From the NCBI GenBank assembly GCA_030587605.1, contig JAUQYT010000196.1, positions 1 to 64,000 of the forward strand: a stretch of DNA of 64,000 nt, given 5' to 3'. The position numbers were made by a program, and so were the translations under genes. Numbering within the stretch: the stretch's first letter is position 1; every line of letters starts with the position of its first letter. This DNA comes from Candidatus Njordarchaeum guaymasense (GTDB lineage: Archaea > Asgardarchaeota > Njordarchaeia > Njordarchaeales > Njordarchaeaceae). Under the pieces are notes generated by a model that searched no databases, had not been told where the DNA came from, and saw nothing but the letters and a program-made list of their open reading frames with translations. Below, piece after piece: positions 51,956 through 59,675 of the stretch.

Positions 51956-52573
51956 TCATTCTATGGTGGCGTGTCGAGCTTTTAGATCTTCCTCTTTCTT
52001 CCCGAGTCGATGCATTAATTCAGCAATAACTCCATCCAAGAAGATCATTGCCGATATCTCAAATTGGGTTCCAAGAGGAGCGAGAGGCTCATGCTCCCCC
52101 ACTATTTGCCTAGAGATGTAGGAATCCTCCGTTCGCGTCATTTTTGTCCTGCCTACAATAACTGCAACTTGATCCGCCAGACGACCAAGAGGCGAATCAG
52201 GGTACGATGTTATCGCAAGTATCTTAGCGCCTCTCCTTTCCTTAGCAATCTTAGAAGATGTGACAACTAGACGTGTGGTACCAGAACCCGATATCGCGAT
52301 AACAACGTCCTCAGGGCGGAGTATTGGAGCTATGGTTTCACCAGTTACATAAACTTGGTAGCCTAGATGCATAAGGCGCATGGCGAAGGCTTTACCAACA
52401 AGGCCTGAACGTCCTGCACCCACAACTAGTATCTTCTTATCTCTTGCTTTCAGAAGCGTCTCGATAATACCGTTAACCTGTTCTGGAACCAGTAGATTCT
52501 CTGCTCTATTAACGGATTCTACTATCTCACTCATTGCTCTTTTCACAAGACTTGTTCCATTTTCTTTTGGCAT
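51956..52573 (-). CDS. hxlB: 6-phospho-3-hexuloisomerase (SIS domain)
   Basis: A 205-residue SIS-fold isomerase. KKILVVGAGRSGLVGKAFAMRLMHLGYQVYVTGETIAPIL and VIAISGSGTTRLVV are typical of PHI, which interconverts 3-hexulose-6-phosphate and fructose-6-phosphate; archaea use it in reverse to make ribulose-5-phosphate. The C-terminus GEHEPLAPLGTQFEISAMIFLDGVIAELM also fits. The partner 3-hexulose-6-phosphate synthase is not in the window. Confidence 0.9.
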   Translation of the reverse strand: MPKENGTSLVKRAMSEIVESVNRAENLLVPEQVNGIIETLLKARDKKILVVGAGRSGLVGKAFAMRLMHLGYQVYVTGETIAPILRPEDVVIAISGSGTTRLVVTSSKIAKERRGAKILAITSYPDSPLGRLADQVAVIVGRTKMTRTEDSYISRQIVGEHEPLAPLGTQFEISAMIFLDGVIAELMHRLGKKEEDLKARHATIE

Positions 52574-52638
52574 AGAACCAACTCACCTAGGTCACAGATA
52601 AGACCCACATGTTGTTTTTCCTCTATTTGAGAGCGATT

Positions 52639-52935
52639 CTATCCTCCATGAGCTATAGGCATTAGAGTGACCTCGTCTCCTTCTGACAACCTTGTTTCGT
52701 CTCCTTCGAGAACGCTTATTTCTACATCGTTAACCAGTACCAGCGTGTCATTTCTTATTGAAATCTTGTCTTCTTCAAATAACAATGTTGCTACCTTCTT
52801 ATTATAAGTCGTCGAAACTAGCTTTAGAAGGTTGGCTACAGTTGTGTTTTTTTCAACTACCATGAACTTATCATCTTGCCCTGCTACCTGTTTCATTGTT
52901 GACAAGAACTTTACTCTTATTCTCGTCTTCTTCAC
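52639..52935 (-). CDS. MoaD/ThiS/SAMP-like ubiquitin-fold protein
   Basis: A 98-residue beta-grasp protein ending in Gly-Gly (LMPIAHGG), the tail that is adenylated and either thiocarboxylated or conjugated. Features are VKFLSTMKQVAGQDDKFMVVEKNTTVANLLKLV and LVLVNDVEISVLEGDETRLSEGDEVTL. It could supply sulfur for molybdopterin or for tRNA thiolation (an Ncs6/TtuA-like enzyme is at 58 kb), or act as a SAMP-type modifier. No E1-like gene is in the window. The start is GTG 52935. Confidence 0.9.
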   Translation of the reverse strand: MKKTRIRVKFLSTMKQVAGQDDKFMVVEKNTTVANLLKLVSTTYNKKVATLLFEEDKISIRNDTLVLVNDVEISVLEGDETRLSEGDEVTLMPIAHGG

Positions 52936-53137
52936 TTCTCCTTATGCATACAGTGTTCCAGAGTAAGGTGACACTGACCAAAAAGCTTCAATAGTTCTCA
53001 TCAGGGAATTGCTCTTCCTCATCTGACATATCGGATCAGTTAAGTCCCCCATCCAGAAAACTTACTTGTCGTACCCACATTTGACCGCTTTGGATCACGG
53101 TTTCTGAAAGGATGGAAAACGTAGAGCAACCATAAGT

Positions 53138-53392
53138 TTAGCGGTTCTCTTCTCCCACGTCCTCTTCCTCGGTAGTGATCTGTTCTTCCTCACCGCGGCT
53201 CACCCTAGTCCTGATCTTCACTAAATGAGTCAAATACCCAGCTACTCGGTTCCGGACACCCTTTGAAGGTGTTATTAGGATGTTCCTCAGTTTTTCCTTG
53301 TTTTCATTGAACTCAGCACTGAAGTAATTGGCGTAACGGCTATAGAGATTACGTGCAAGGCGCTTGACACTGTCTATTCTGACTTTGCCCAT
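53138..53392 (-). CDS. rps17e: ribosomal protein eS17
   Basis: An 84-residue small-subunit protein. VRIDSVKRLARNLYSRYANYFSAEFNENKEKLRN and PSKGVRNRVAGYLTHL are the standard archaeal eS17 blocks. The acidic tail (ITTEEEDVGEEN) is lineage-specific. GGTG precedes the ATG. Confidence 0.96.
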   Translation of the reverse strand: MGKVRIDSVKRLARNLYSRYANYFSAEFNENKEKLRNILITPSKGVRNRVAGYLTHLVKIRTRVSRGEEEQITTEEEDVGEENR

Positions 53393-53592
53393 GAGAGAGC
53401 ACCTTTTGCTAGTGTGAGACCCTTCTCATAATTCTGTGAGAGAAATAGTTAATGTACTTCCTTTTATAATTCTATCGGTCGAAGCGCAAAGAGGGCATCC
53501 CTCGCTTTACAACTATCATTTGGATCTTGGGAGTGTCAATTCAATGTAAGACCGAAAGGATTTTGAACTAGATAAACTCTCCCTACTCTTGT

Positions 53593-53707
53593 GCTCCGGT
53601 AGTATAGTTCGGTCAAGTATAGCGGCCTCTCGGGTTTACACAGGGAAAGCCGCGGACCCGGGTTCGAATCTCTTTCTACTTTTTGAGCGAAAATCCCGGC
53701 CGGAGCA
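53593..53707 (+). tRNA. tRNA-Glu(CTC) with two introns (37/38 and T-loop)
   Basis: The ends GCTCCGG/CCGGAGC-A match tRNA-Glu. The anticodon stem GCGGC/GCCGC encloses CTCTCG, a 15-base intron (53633-53647) and the last loop base A; the anticodon is CTC (53629-53631). The T-arm CCGGG TTCGAAT is separated from its partner CCCGG (53695-53699) by a 25-base T-rich insert (53670-53694), inferred to be a second intron at the end of the T-loop, the same place as in tRNA-Ser(CGA). The 3' flank reads CTA, so CCA is not encoded. Confidence 0.87.
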
Positions 53708-53734
53708 CTATGGCATCAGCAAAAAGCGAAAATG

Positions 53735-53974
53735 TCAGTATATAATGCTACCACCAAGTAGCTTCAACAACTGCTCTTTAATTAGGTCAAGTTGCTGATA
53801 TATTGAGTTCAGTGCATCACCAGACCAGCCGAGGACTTGAAGGACGAGACCTATTATAATCCCTATGACAATTAGTGATAGTCCTATGAGCATACCCTCT
53901 TCGACCAATGGAGATCCTCTTTCATCTTTGAATAGTCTTGATAAGAGTCTCTTTTTGTTCTTCCTTGATTTCAT
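53735..53974 (-). CDS. Flp/type IV pilin-like small protein
   Basis: A 79-residue protein starting MKSRKNKKRLLSRLF. The segment FKDERGSPLVEEGMLIGL followed by SLIVIGIIIGLVLQVLG fits a prepilin: basic leader ending in Gly, Glu at +5, then a hydrophobic assembly helix, as in Flp/Fap pilins. The start at ATG 53974 agrees with a TATA box at 54009-54017 (about 35-43 bases upstream). No prepilin peptidase or assembly gene is adjacent. The secretion ATPase at 42.6 kb could be its motor, which is a guess. Confidence 0.65.
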   Translation of the reverse strand: MKSRKNKKRLLSRLFKDERGSPLVEEGMLIGLSLIVIGIIIGLVLQVLGWSGDALNSIYQQLDLIKEQLLKLLGGSIIY

Positions 53975-54008
53975 TGCGGGGTTCGCCGCAAACCAGTCCC
54001 TATACGAG

Positions 54009-54017
54009 ATATTTAAA
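54009..54017 (-). promoter_or_regulatory. TATA box of the pilin-like gene
   Basis: The minus strand reads TTTAAATAT about 35-43 bases before the ATG at 53974. A short untranslated leader would result. Confidence 0.45.
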
Positions 54018-54093
54018 CCACAAGCACTGTTCGGGCGTGTTTGCTTTAGACCATAAAGCATTTATTTGCTTTAACTTTGTTATCTCACAATCA

Positions 54094-54255
54094 GCGGCCG
54101 TGGTCTAGACAGGATTGTGTCAAAGCGACTGGTACAGCTAGAATGGTCTAGGACAGAGCAAGACGTAATCGTTACCGTCCAAAGGCCTCCCAAGCCTCTA
54201 ACCCAGATTCTATCTTTTTGGGGAGGAGACCCGGGTTCAAATCCCGGCGGCCGCA
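54094..54255 (+). tRNA. tRNA-Gly(CCC) with three introns
   Basis: The ends GCGGCCG/CGGCCGC-A and the T-arm CCGGG TTCAAAT CCCGG fit tRNA-Gly. The loop CTCCCAA (54187-54193) holds anticodon CCC. Three inserts are needed to fold it: about 33 bases in the D-loop (54109-54141, flanked by the repeat CTAG), about 26 bases inside the 5' anticodon stem (54158-54183, leaving GA+GGC to pair with GCCTC), and about 27 bases after the 3' anticodon stem (54199-54225). The mature form is about 76 bases from a 162-base gene. The splice points, above all of the second and third, are inferred. CCA is not encoded. Confidence 0.82.
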
Positions 54256-54326
54256 CTCACATCCAACTTGCGGACACTTTTACGCAAAAGGTTATTAACC
54301 TCTCATGGATCTAATGAAGGTCAACG

Positions 54327-54379
54327 ATGATGACTCTGACCCCACTGATACGTGGATGAATGAAGATCTTGAGTTCTGA
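54327..54379 (+). ncRNA. candidate C/D box sRNA
   Basis: The boxes are in order and well spaced: C box ATGATGA (54327-54333), an 11-base guide, D' CTGA (54345-54348), C'-like ATGAATGA (54356-54363), a 12-base guide, and D CTGA (54376-54379). Flanking AAGG and CCTT could form the terminal stem. Archaeal C/D sRNAs of about 55-60 bases direct 2'-O-methylation of rRNA or tRNA through such guides. I did not identify the target. Confidence 0.55.
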
Positions 54380-54556
54380 GTCCTTGGTTCGCTTTCCAGG
54401 ATGAATCTTTCTACTGGAGAATAACTTTTACCTACGTCCCTCTAGTTCTATATCGGCAATCTTCTCTAATGAATTGAGAGATTCACTGTTTAGACTATTG
54501 ATCCTGATGACCTCCAGTGCTGTGTCAGATTTGCCCCGTATAGGAGGATTCAGTTT

Positions 54557-54883
54557 ATGCTAGTCGAGCCAGAAGACCCCCTCTCTAGGAGAAGAACGTT
54601 TACCCCTGTCGAGGAGATTCTTTCATCAAAAGGCCGCATCAAAATCATAAAGACATTACTAAAGAACTGTGAGCTCAGTATCTCTGAGATTGTCAGGCTC
54701 ACTAGGTTAAACCACAACTCCGTAGAACAGCATTTGGATTTACTCAAGCGTGCTGGGCTTGTTTGCGAAAAGAACTTTGGTAGAATCCGGATATACAGCC
54801 TTCGAAATGAGAGTCTGATTGCAAAAGCCATTAGAAGCTTTATCTCACTCTGGGAACCTGCTAGAACGGAAATCAATAAATAG
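54557..54883 (+). CDS. winged-helix HTH regulator (ArsR-like), paralogue of the 5.7-kb gene
   Basis: A 108-residue protein: EEILSSKGRIKIIKTLLKNCELSISEIVRLTRLNHNSVEQHLDLLKRAGLV is a full winged-helix core with a wing (NFGRIRIYSL). GGAGG lies 10 bases before its ATG. It lies 46 bases upstream of the eS30 gene and may be read together with it. The effector is unknown. Confidence 0.82.
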   Translation: MLVEPEDPLSRRRTFTPVEEILSSKGRIKIIKTLLKNCELSISEIVRLTRLNHNSVEQHLDLLKRAGLVCEKNFGRIRIYSLRNESLIAKAIRSFISLWEPARTEINK

Positions 54884-54929
54884 TCTTGTATCGTCTCTTA
54901 TAGCTAAAATCAGACAGGAGGAAACTGAT

Positions 54930-55088
54930 ATGCCATCACACGGTTCTGTCGCCAAGGCGGGTAAGGTTAGGAAACAGACACCAAAGGTTGAAGGAGCAAG
55001 TAGAAGCAAGGCTTCACCACGAATCAGGGGCAGACTCAACTACGTCAAGCGAATTCTTCACAATAGACCATTGGGTCAGACCATGTAA
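54930..55088 (+). CDS. rps30e: ribosomal protein eS30
   Basis: A 52-residue basic protein, MPSHGSVAKAGKVRKQTPKV..., which is the archaeal/eukaryotic eS30 pattern ending in RRLNY-like GRLNYVKRILHNRP. ACAGGAGG precedes the ATG at 54930; a longer frame upstream is spurious. eS30 is found mainly in TACK and related archaea, which helps place the organism. Confidence 0.92.
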   Translation: MPSHGSVAKAGKVRKQTPKVEGASRSKASPRIRGRLNYVKRILHNRPLGQTM

Positions 55089-55159
55089 AATGATCGAGAA
55101 TCAAGAGATGGAGGAGAATTGTTCTATCTGTTAGTTTGCGGCATATAGGTTGATTAAGA

Positions 55160-56371
55160 TTGGAAGACAATGCCGTTGAAGAAATTCTATTTGGAAAATC
55201 AGTTTTTAGGAATGAAGCTACGCTACTCTCAGAGTACGTCCCCCCGAGACTTCCACGTAGAGAGCGAGAAATAGTGCGTTTGGCGCAGGATTTCAGACCT
55301 CTCCTCATAAAAGACGGAGCCTTCGCTGTTAATATTGCAGTAATAGGTGAAGCTGGAACAGGCAAATCGGTACTGGCAAAGTTTGTCATGGAACGGATAG
55401 TTCATGCCGCAATGAAGAAAAACATGAAGATGTTCTTCGAGTATTTCAACTGCTATACTTTTCGCACAAAGAGCGCAGTTCTAAGGAATTTACTCACTGA
55501 ACGTTTTCACGTCTTGAGCCGTGGCTTCTCTGATGAGGAACTATTAGGCATGTTAATCAAAAGGCTTGTAAACGAAAACGCGAAACTCGTGATCGTACTT
55601 GACGAGGCTCCTATATTAGGGGGTGAAGAGATGCTAAGTATGTTGCACGCCTCAGAGGTGTACGGGTTCGGTCAGTCTCGTATTTCAACAGTTATTGTAA
55701 GTCGTCCGTCTGAGTGGCGAGTCATGTTGAGTGCTCCTCTATCAGGGCACATACATGATCAGATAAACATGAGTAGTTACAGCAAAAGGGATCTCATCGA
55801 AATACTGCGTTACAGGGCAGATGTGGCATTCGTTCCAAGCGCAGTCTCCGAAGAGGTTCTGGGCATGGTAGCAGAAATAGCAGCAAGTACGAGAAACGCT
55901 AGACATGGTATCGAAATACTTTATCAGGCTGGTAAGATAGCCGACTCGGTGGGTAAGACCCAGCTTACTGCTGAGATGATTAGACAGGCGAAGGAAAGCG
56001 TCTACCCTGAACTAAGATACGACATATTCTATACTCTAAAGTCACATGAAATCCTAACAGCATTAGGCATAGCGAGACTGCTAAGCAGTAGAGGAACAAC
56101 GTCTACAACCATCGATGAAGCCTTCGACTACTACCGTATCGTATGTGAAGAAGAAGAATTCTCACCTCAGTTAAAGTCAAGCTTCAGGAAGAATGTTAAT
56201 CTCTTGCTCAACTTGGGATTCATGGGAATGATTGTAGGTCCCGTGGAAAGGGGAAAGCGTGGTAGACATGGGAGAATAAGCCTGTATGATATCCCAGCAA
56301 GTATCCTCGAAGAAAGACTCCACGATATCATTGGTAAGATGAAGAAAGGGGATCTCAGTGGCGCAGACTGA
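55160..56371 (+). CDS. second Orc1/Cdc6-family AAA+ protein
   Basis: A 403-residue initiator-type ATPase with a TTG start. Features are the N-terminal VFRNEATLLSEYVPPRLPRREREI (matching the family's VFRDEEVLLPEYVP), Walker A VIGEAGTGKSVLAKF, Walker B LVIVLDEAPILGG, sensor 2 STRNARHGIEILYQAG and a C-terminal winged helix ending RGKRGRHGRISLYDIP. It differs clearly from the copy at 24 kb. I see no ORB around it, so its own origin, if any, is not evident. Archaea often have two or more such paralogues, some of which repress initiation. Confidence 0.92.
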   Translation: MEDNAVEEILFGKSVFRNEATLLSEYVPPRLPRREREIVRLAQDFRPLLIKDGAFAVNIAVIGEAGTGKSVLAKFVMERIVHAAMKKNMKMFFEYFNCYTFRTKSAVLRNLLTERFHVLSRGFSDEELLGMLIKRLVNENAKLVIVLDEAPILGGEEMLSMLHASEVYGFGQSRISTVIVSRPSEWRVMLSAPLSGHIHDQINMSSYSKRDLIEILRYRADVAFVPSAVSEEVLGMVAEIAASTRNARHGIEILYQAGKIADSVGKTQLTAEMIRQAKESVYPELRYDIFYTLKSHEILTALGIARLLSSRGTTSTTIDEAFDYYRIVCEEEEFSPQLKSSFRKNVNLLLNLGFMGMIVGPVERGKRGRHGRISLYDIPASILEERLHDIIGKMKKGDLSGAD

Positions 56372-56421
56372 ACTCCAGGTACGCCTCCTTTCAATAGTTT
56401 TGATCTCCCATTGTTAAGGTA

Positions 56422-57741
56422 CTAGTTGTGAGAACCAATTGTCTGACCGAAGAAGATGTTGTGCTTAGTGCGAATAACACGTATACGTTTCATCAGGTTA
56501 ATCTCTCTGTCAGTTGTCAGAACATGTAAAGCCCTTCCCCTTCCGACTCCAACCATTTCTCCAACCATTCGTCCCACTTCCAACACTTCGATTTCGGCAA
56601 TCTCACCCTTGGCAAATGGTTTCGGATAACTTTTCATTGGCTTTATCCCAAAGTAACTGCGCTTCAGAGCCAAAGGATGGAAATCAAATACTTTTTCTAG
56701 TCTCACCAAATTATGGCGAAAATGCTTCATCGTGTAAGGCCTGACCCCCTTGATTATCCTACCATGTTTATGAACCAAGTAATTCTGTATTCCAAGAATG
56801 GGCCACTTGGATTTGATGCCAATTCTCTTTACGAGTTGTACTATTCTGAGGATCTCGTCGTCATTGATTCCTGGGATCCATAATGGTGCTATGAGCAACG
56901 AAATAGCTGAGCCATTAACACATTGAATGAGATCAAGAATATGATTGACACTATACCCAGGCGAGCCTGATAGTTTTCTCGCGATGTCAGAATCTAAAGC
57001 ATTAAGTGAAAGATTAATGCGAGAGAGCCCAGACTTTTCCAATTTGTCGACAAGTTTCTCCGTTAATGGAACTCCATTTGTTTGAAGCGATACAGTTTCA
57101 ACACCAGGGATCGTCGAAAACTCCTTAACTAGCGCTGGCAAATATGGGTAGAGGGTCGGTTCACCCTGGCCATCAATATGCAACTCGATGAACTTTGAAC
57201 CCTTGAATTCACAGAGTCTCCTTACTTCCTCAGACATGTAGTCTGGGTCAACAACGAAATCCGTAATGCGAGTCTTAGATCTTCTCCCACTATCAACAGA
57301 GCAGAAAGGACAATCAAGCAAGCATCCTGTTATTGGCCTAACTTGAATCAGATTTGTTCCCCTATCGATTATGCCGAAATCAATACGACCCATCAATGGG
57401 ATTCCGGTTCCTCTCGAAACGTAGACTAATCTGTTCCCATTGACGCGATTTCTTAGGGTTGGAGGCAGGAGCCTCGAAATCAAGTCGCCTATGACATTGG
57501 CCAATCCCTGTTCATCTAGTTCCACCTCAAATTGAGCATCCACTGAGAATATCAGTTCCTCATCCTTGACTACAACACCCAGCTTTAACTGATCGGAACC
57601 TAGCTCTCTCCTGAGACCCCTCTCTAATTCAGCTGAAGACAACTCTCCCATTATGATCTTGTGGAGGTAAATCGTGGTTTTTCCTTCGTTGATTTCTGCT
57701 TCTATGGGGAAGAACTGAGATAGGTTTATTATTCTTATCAT
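56422..57741 (-). CDS. radical SAM protein with C-terminal TRAM-like domain
   Basis: A 439-residue protein. The radical SAM cluster motif is CLLDCPFC (C-x3-C-x2-C), followed by LHIDGQGEPTLYP, TNGVPL and INLSLNALDSD, standard for the barrel. The last 60 residues (KGEIAEIEVLEVGRMVGEMVGVGRGRALHVLT...) resemble a TRAM/OB RNA-binding domain, so an RNA or protein-modifying enzyme is likely. The N-terminal 110 residues are a separate domain. ATG 57741 lies about 25 bases after TTATAAACTT, so the transcript is probably leaderless. The product is unknown. Confidence 0.85.
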   Translation of the reverse strand: MIRIINLSQFFPIEAEINEGKTTIYLHKIIMGELSSAELERGLRRELGSDQLKLGVVVKDEELIFSVDAQFEVELDEQGLANVIGDLISRLLPPTLRNRVNGNRLVYVSRGTGIPLMGRIDFGIIDRGTNLIQVRPITGCLLDCPFCSVDSGRRSKTRITDFVVDPDYMSEEVRRLCEFKGSKFIELHIDGQGEPTLYPYLPALVKEFSTIPGVETVSLQTNGVPLTEKLVDKLEKSGLSRINLSLNALDSDIARKLSGSPGYSVNHILDLIQCVNGSAISLLIAPLWIPGINDDEILRIVQLVKRIGIKSKWPILGIQNYLVHKHGRIIKGVRPYTMKHFRHNLVRLEKVFDFHPLALKRSYFGIKPMKSYPKPFAKGEIAEIEVLEVGRMVGEMVGVGRGRALHVLTTDREINLMKRIRVIRTKHNIFFGQTIGSHN

Positions 57742-57762
57742 TATAGGTCGTCCTTGTCCAAT

Positions 57763-57772
57763 AAGTTTATAA
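57763..57772 (-). promoter_or_regulatory. TATA box of the radical SAM gene
   Basis: TTATAAACTT on the minus strand is centred about 26 bases before the ATG at 57741. Confidence 0.6.
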
Positions 57773-57959
57773 CAAAACGTTTGGATTAGAATCAAACACA
57801 GTCTATTAGCGAAGTAGCCTGTAAATACTTATTCTCCTGTCATGCTTCTAACTTCTTGTTTTCAAGGATAGTTCATTCATACGGTTATCATGCGGGACCA
57901 CTGGCAGCTCGTAGGCTTTCTCAACATTACTTGTACCAATTGCCCGGAGTGCATTTGGA

Positions 57960-58886
57960 TTGAAAGAATGCTCAAGATGCGGTAAGATGGCTGTGACATT
58001 TCGGCCCTACTCTGGTGAATATCTATGTAAAGGATGCTTCATTAAGTCAGTAGAGGCTAGAGCTAGACGTTCGATTACGACTCACAAGATGCTTAAGGAA
58101 GATGACAGAATCGCTTTAGGGCTCTCAGGTGGTAAGGACAGTGTGGTTCTGCTTCATGTAATGAAACAAATTGAGGAAAGGTTTCCCAAGTCAAGTCTGA
58201 TAGCCATTACCATAGACGAAGGGATATCCGGCTACCGTGAGGAGAGCTTAGTTATTGCGAGGAGAAACGCGTCACAGCTGAATATTCCCCACTTCGTATT
58301 CTCATTCAAAGAGATCTTCGGATACTCGATCGATGAGATAATGCAAGACGAACATGTTAGGAACTCGGGCGTTAGTGCATGTTCTTTCTGCGGCTCGCTA
58401 AGAAGAAGAGCATTAAACCAAAAAGCTAGAGAACTAGAGGCGAACAAACTGGCCGTTGGACACAATCTGGACGATGAGACTCAAAGCATTTTGCTGAATG
58501 TTCTTCGGGCAGATATTCGCCGTTTGGCTAGGCTGCTCCCGATCACATTTGCTAGGAATGAGAGCTTCGTACCGCGAATAAAACCTCTGCGAGCAATTCC
58601 TGAGCGAGAAACCATCCTATATGCGCATTTCAAAGGAATGGAATTCCACTCACAGCAATGTCCTTACTCATTCAACGTATTAAGGGGCGACATTGAATCA
58701 ATGCTGAACAAGCTTGAGAGTAAGAGACCTGGAACAAAGTACAGCATTCTCAAGTTCTTGGACGACTTAGCGCCAGTCCTCCGAAGCTACGTACGCGACA
58801 GCGATTTTACTCAATGCGAACACTGCGGTGAGCCATCTTCTGACAGATTTTGTAATGTGTGTAAATTACTCACACAATTATCATAG
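57960..58886 (+). CDS. Ncs6/TtuA-family tRNA 2-thiolation enzyme
   Basis: A 308-residue PP-loop enzyme. It has an N-terminal zinc finger (CSRCGKMAV...CKGC), the ATP motif LGLSGGKDSVVLL, CSFCGSLRRRALNQ, NLDDETQSILLN, a later Cys (SQQCPYS) for the catalytic Fe-S/Cys set, and a C-terminal zinc finger (CEHCGEPSSDRFCNVC). The family thiolates U34 or U54 of tRNA using a sulfur carrier of ubiquitin fold, which the MoaD/SAMP-like protein at 52.6 kb could provide. The start is TTG 57960. Confidence 0.92.
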   Translation: MKECSRCGKMAVTFRPYSGEYLCKGCFIKSVEARARRSITTHKMLKEDDRIALGLSGGKDSVVLLHVMKQIEERFPKSSLIAITIDEGISGYREESLVIARRNASQLNIPHFVFSFKEIFGYSIDEIMQDEHVRNSGVSACSFCGSLRRRALNQKARELEANKLAVGHNLDDETQSILLNVLRADIRRLARLLPITFARNESFVPRIKPLRAIPERETILYAHFKGMEFHSQQCPYSFNVLRGDIESMLNKLESKRPGTKYSILKFLDDLAPVLRSYVRDSDFTQCEHCGEPSSDRFCNVCKLLTQLS

Positions 58887-58908
58887 AAATGAGTTACTAG
58901 CATGAGAA

Positions 58909-59257
58909 GGGTTATGGGCCCCGACTCTCGATGTCCCTCACACCCACCAACACCTTCACTAGGAAATCCACCCCGTGATCCCGGAAGCGCATCCGACCAA
59001 ACTTACGACTGCTGCCTCCCGGCCCTAGTCGGGTTTGTCTGTAACAGTCTTCTCCATTTCCCCTACAGGAAATGTTCGACCGTCAGATACCCTCCGGGGC
59101 GAGATTTCACGTCCCTTGGTGGAGGCTGCGTGGACGCTTGAAACGCCTCAAGCCGGCATTCGGCCCGCCATATAGGGCGTTTGCGGTACAGGGGAGTTCT
59201 AGCCCAGGCTAGGGGATCAACCTAGGTCCCTAGCCCCCCGCCTAGGTCCATAACCCC
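58909..59257 (-). ncRNA. ffs: signal recognition particle (7S) RNA
   Basis: Read on the minus strand, the gene has the archaeal SRP pattern. The 5' half contains CTCCCCTGTACCGCAAACG and GGCGGGCCGAATGCCGG. The S domain contains CCGGGAGGCAGCAG-TCGTAAG, the conserved helix 8 region bound by SRP54. The 5' and 3' ends pair as GGGTTATGG (59248-59256) with CCATAACCC (58909-58917), the helix 1 closure of archaeal SRP RNA. A TATA box at about 59277-59287 fits transcription starting near 59257. The ends are inferred from that helix. Confidence 0.9.
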
Positions 59258-59276
59258 AATGTGGATACCAAAAAAT

Positions 59277-59287
59277 TAAATATAAAG
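59277..59287 (-). promoter_or_regulatory. TATA box of the SRP RNA gene
   Basis: The minus strand reads TTTATATTTAA about 25 bases before the inferred 5' end of the SRP RNA. Confidence 0.55.
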
Positions 59288-59371
59288 ATTTCCTGAAGAA
59301 AGGGTTAAGTGGTTGCTTTTTCCCACTAAACTCAAGGTAGGGACTTAGGAAGAATCCTGAGACGAACGTAT

Positions 59372-59509
59372 GCCGGGGTGTCCTAGGGAGTTTATAACCA
59401 AGAAACTCGGGGAACCTGGTAGGGAGCAGATAGAGAACTCTTAACAAAAGCTCAAGCCTGCTAAGTCTGTGCTCGAAAGGGCGCGTGGGTTCAAATCCCA
59501 CCCCCGGCG
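59372..59509 (+). tRNA. tRNA-Ser(GCT) with two introns (D-loop and anticodon stem)
   Basis: The ends GCCGGGG/CCCCGGC-G and the T-arm GTGGG TTCAAAT CCCAC fit tRNA-Ser. The loop CTGCTAA (59458-59464) carries anticodon GCT. A full stem, CAGAC/GTCTG, forms only after removing 26 bases (59431-59456) between positions 30 and 31, the same position as intron 1 of tRNA-Leu. The D-arm TCC...GGA is closed by removing about 28 bases (59387-59414) that contain a GAGTTT/AAACTC hairpin. The 3' flank is CTA, so CCA is not encoded. Confidence 0.86.
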
Positions 59510-59675
59510 CTAGATCTAGCATAAAAACTTCCGAAAAGACAAACACATCCGATCAATACAGAATAGCCGTTCCAGTTTCTTTCCTTGCGTATTTGGCACC
59601 AAACTCTTCTTCTAACATGAGTCCGCGGAAATGTAGCTTAGAAGGGTTTTGAAGACGTTATTGAGGGTAATCGGT

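Noticed and set aside
52950-53040. possible C/D box sRNA on the minus strand (CTGATGA, CTGA-like boxes)
   Set aside because: The would-be D' and C' boxes overlap and the C box is poor.
59217-59546. minus-strand 109-codon frame containing GVGFEPTRPFEH
   Set aside because: This peptide is the translation of the T-arm of tRNA-Ser(GCT) read backwards, a well-known spurious call; the frame also runs into the SRP RNA region.
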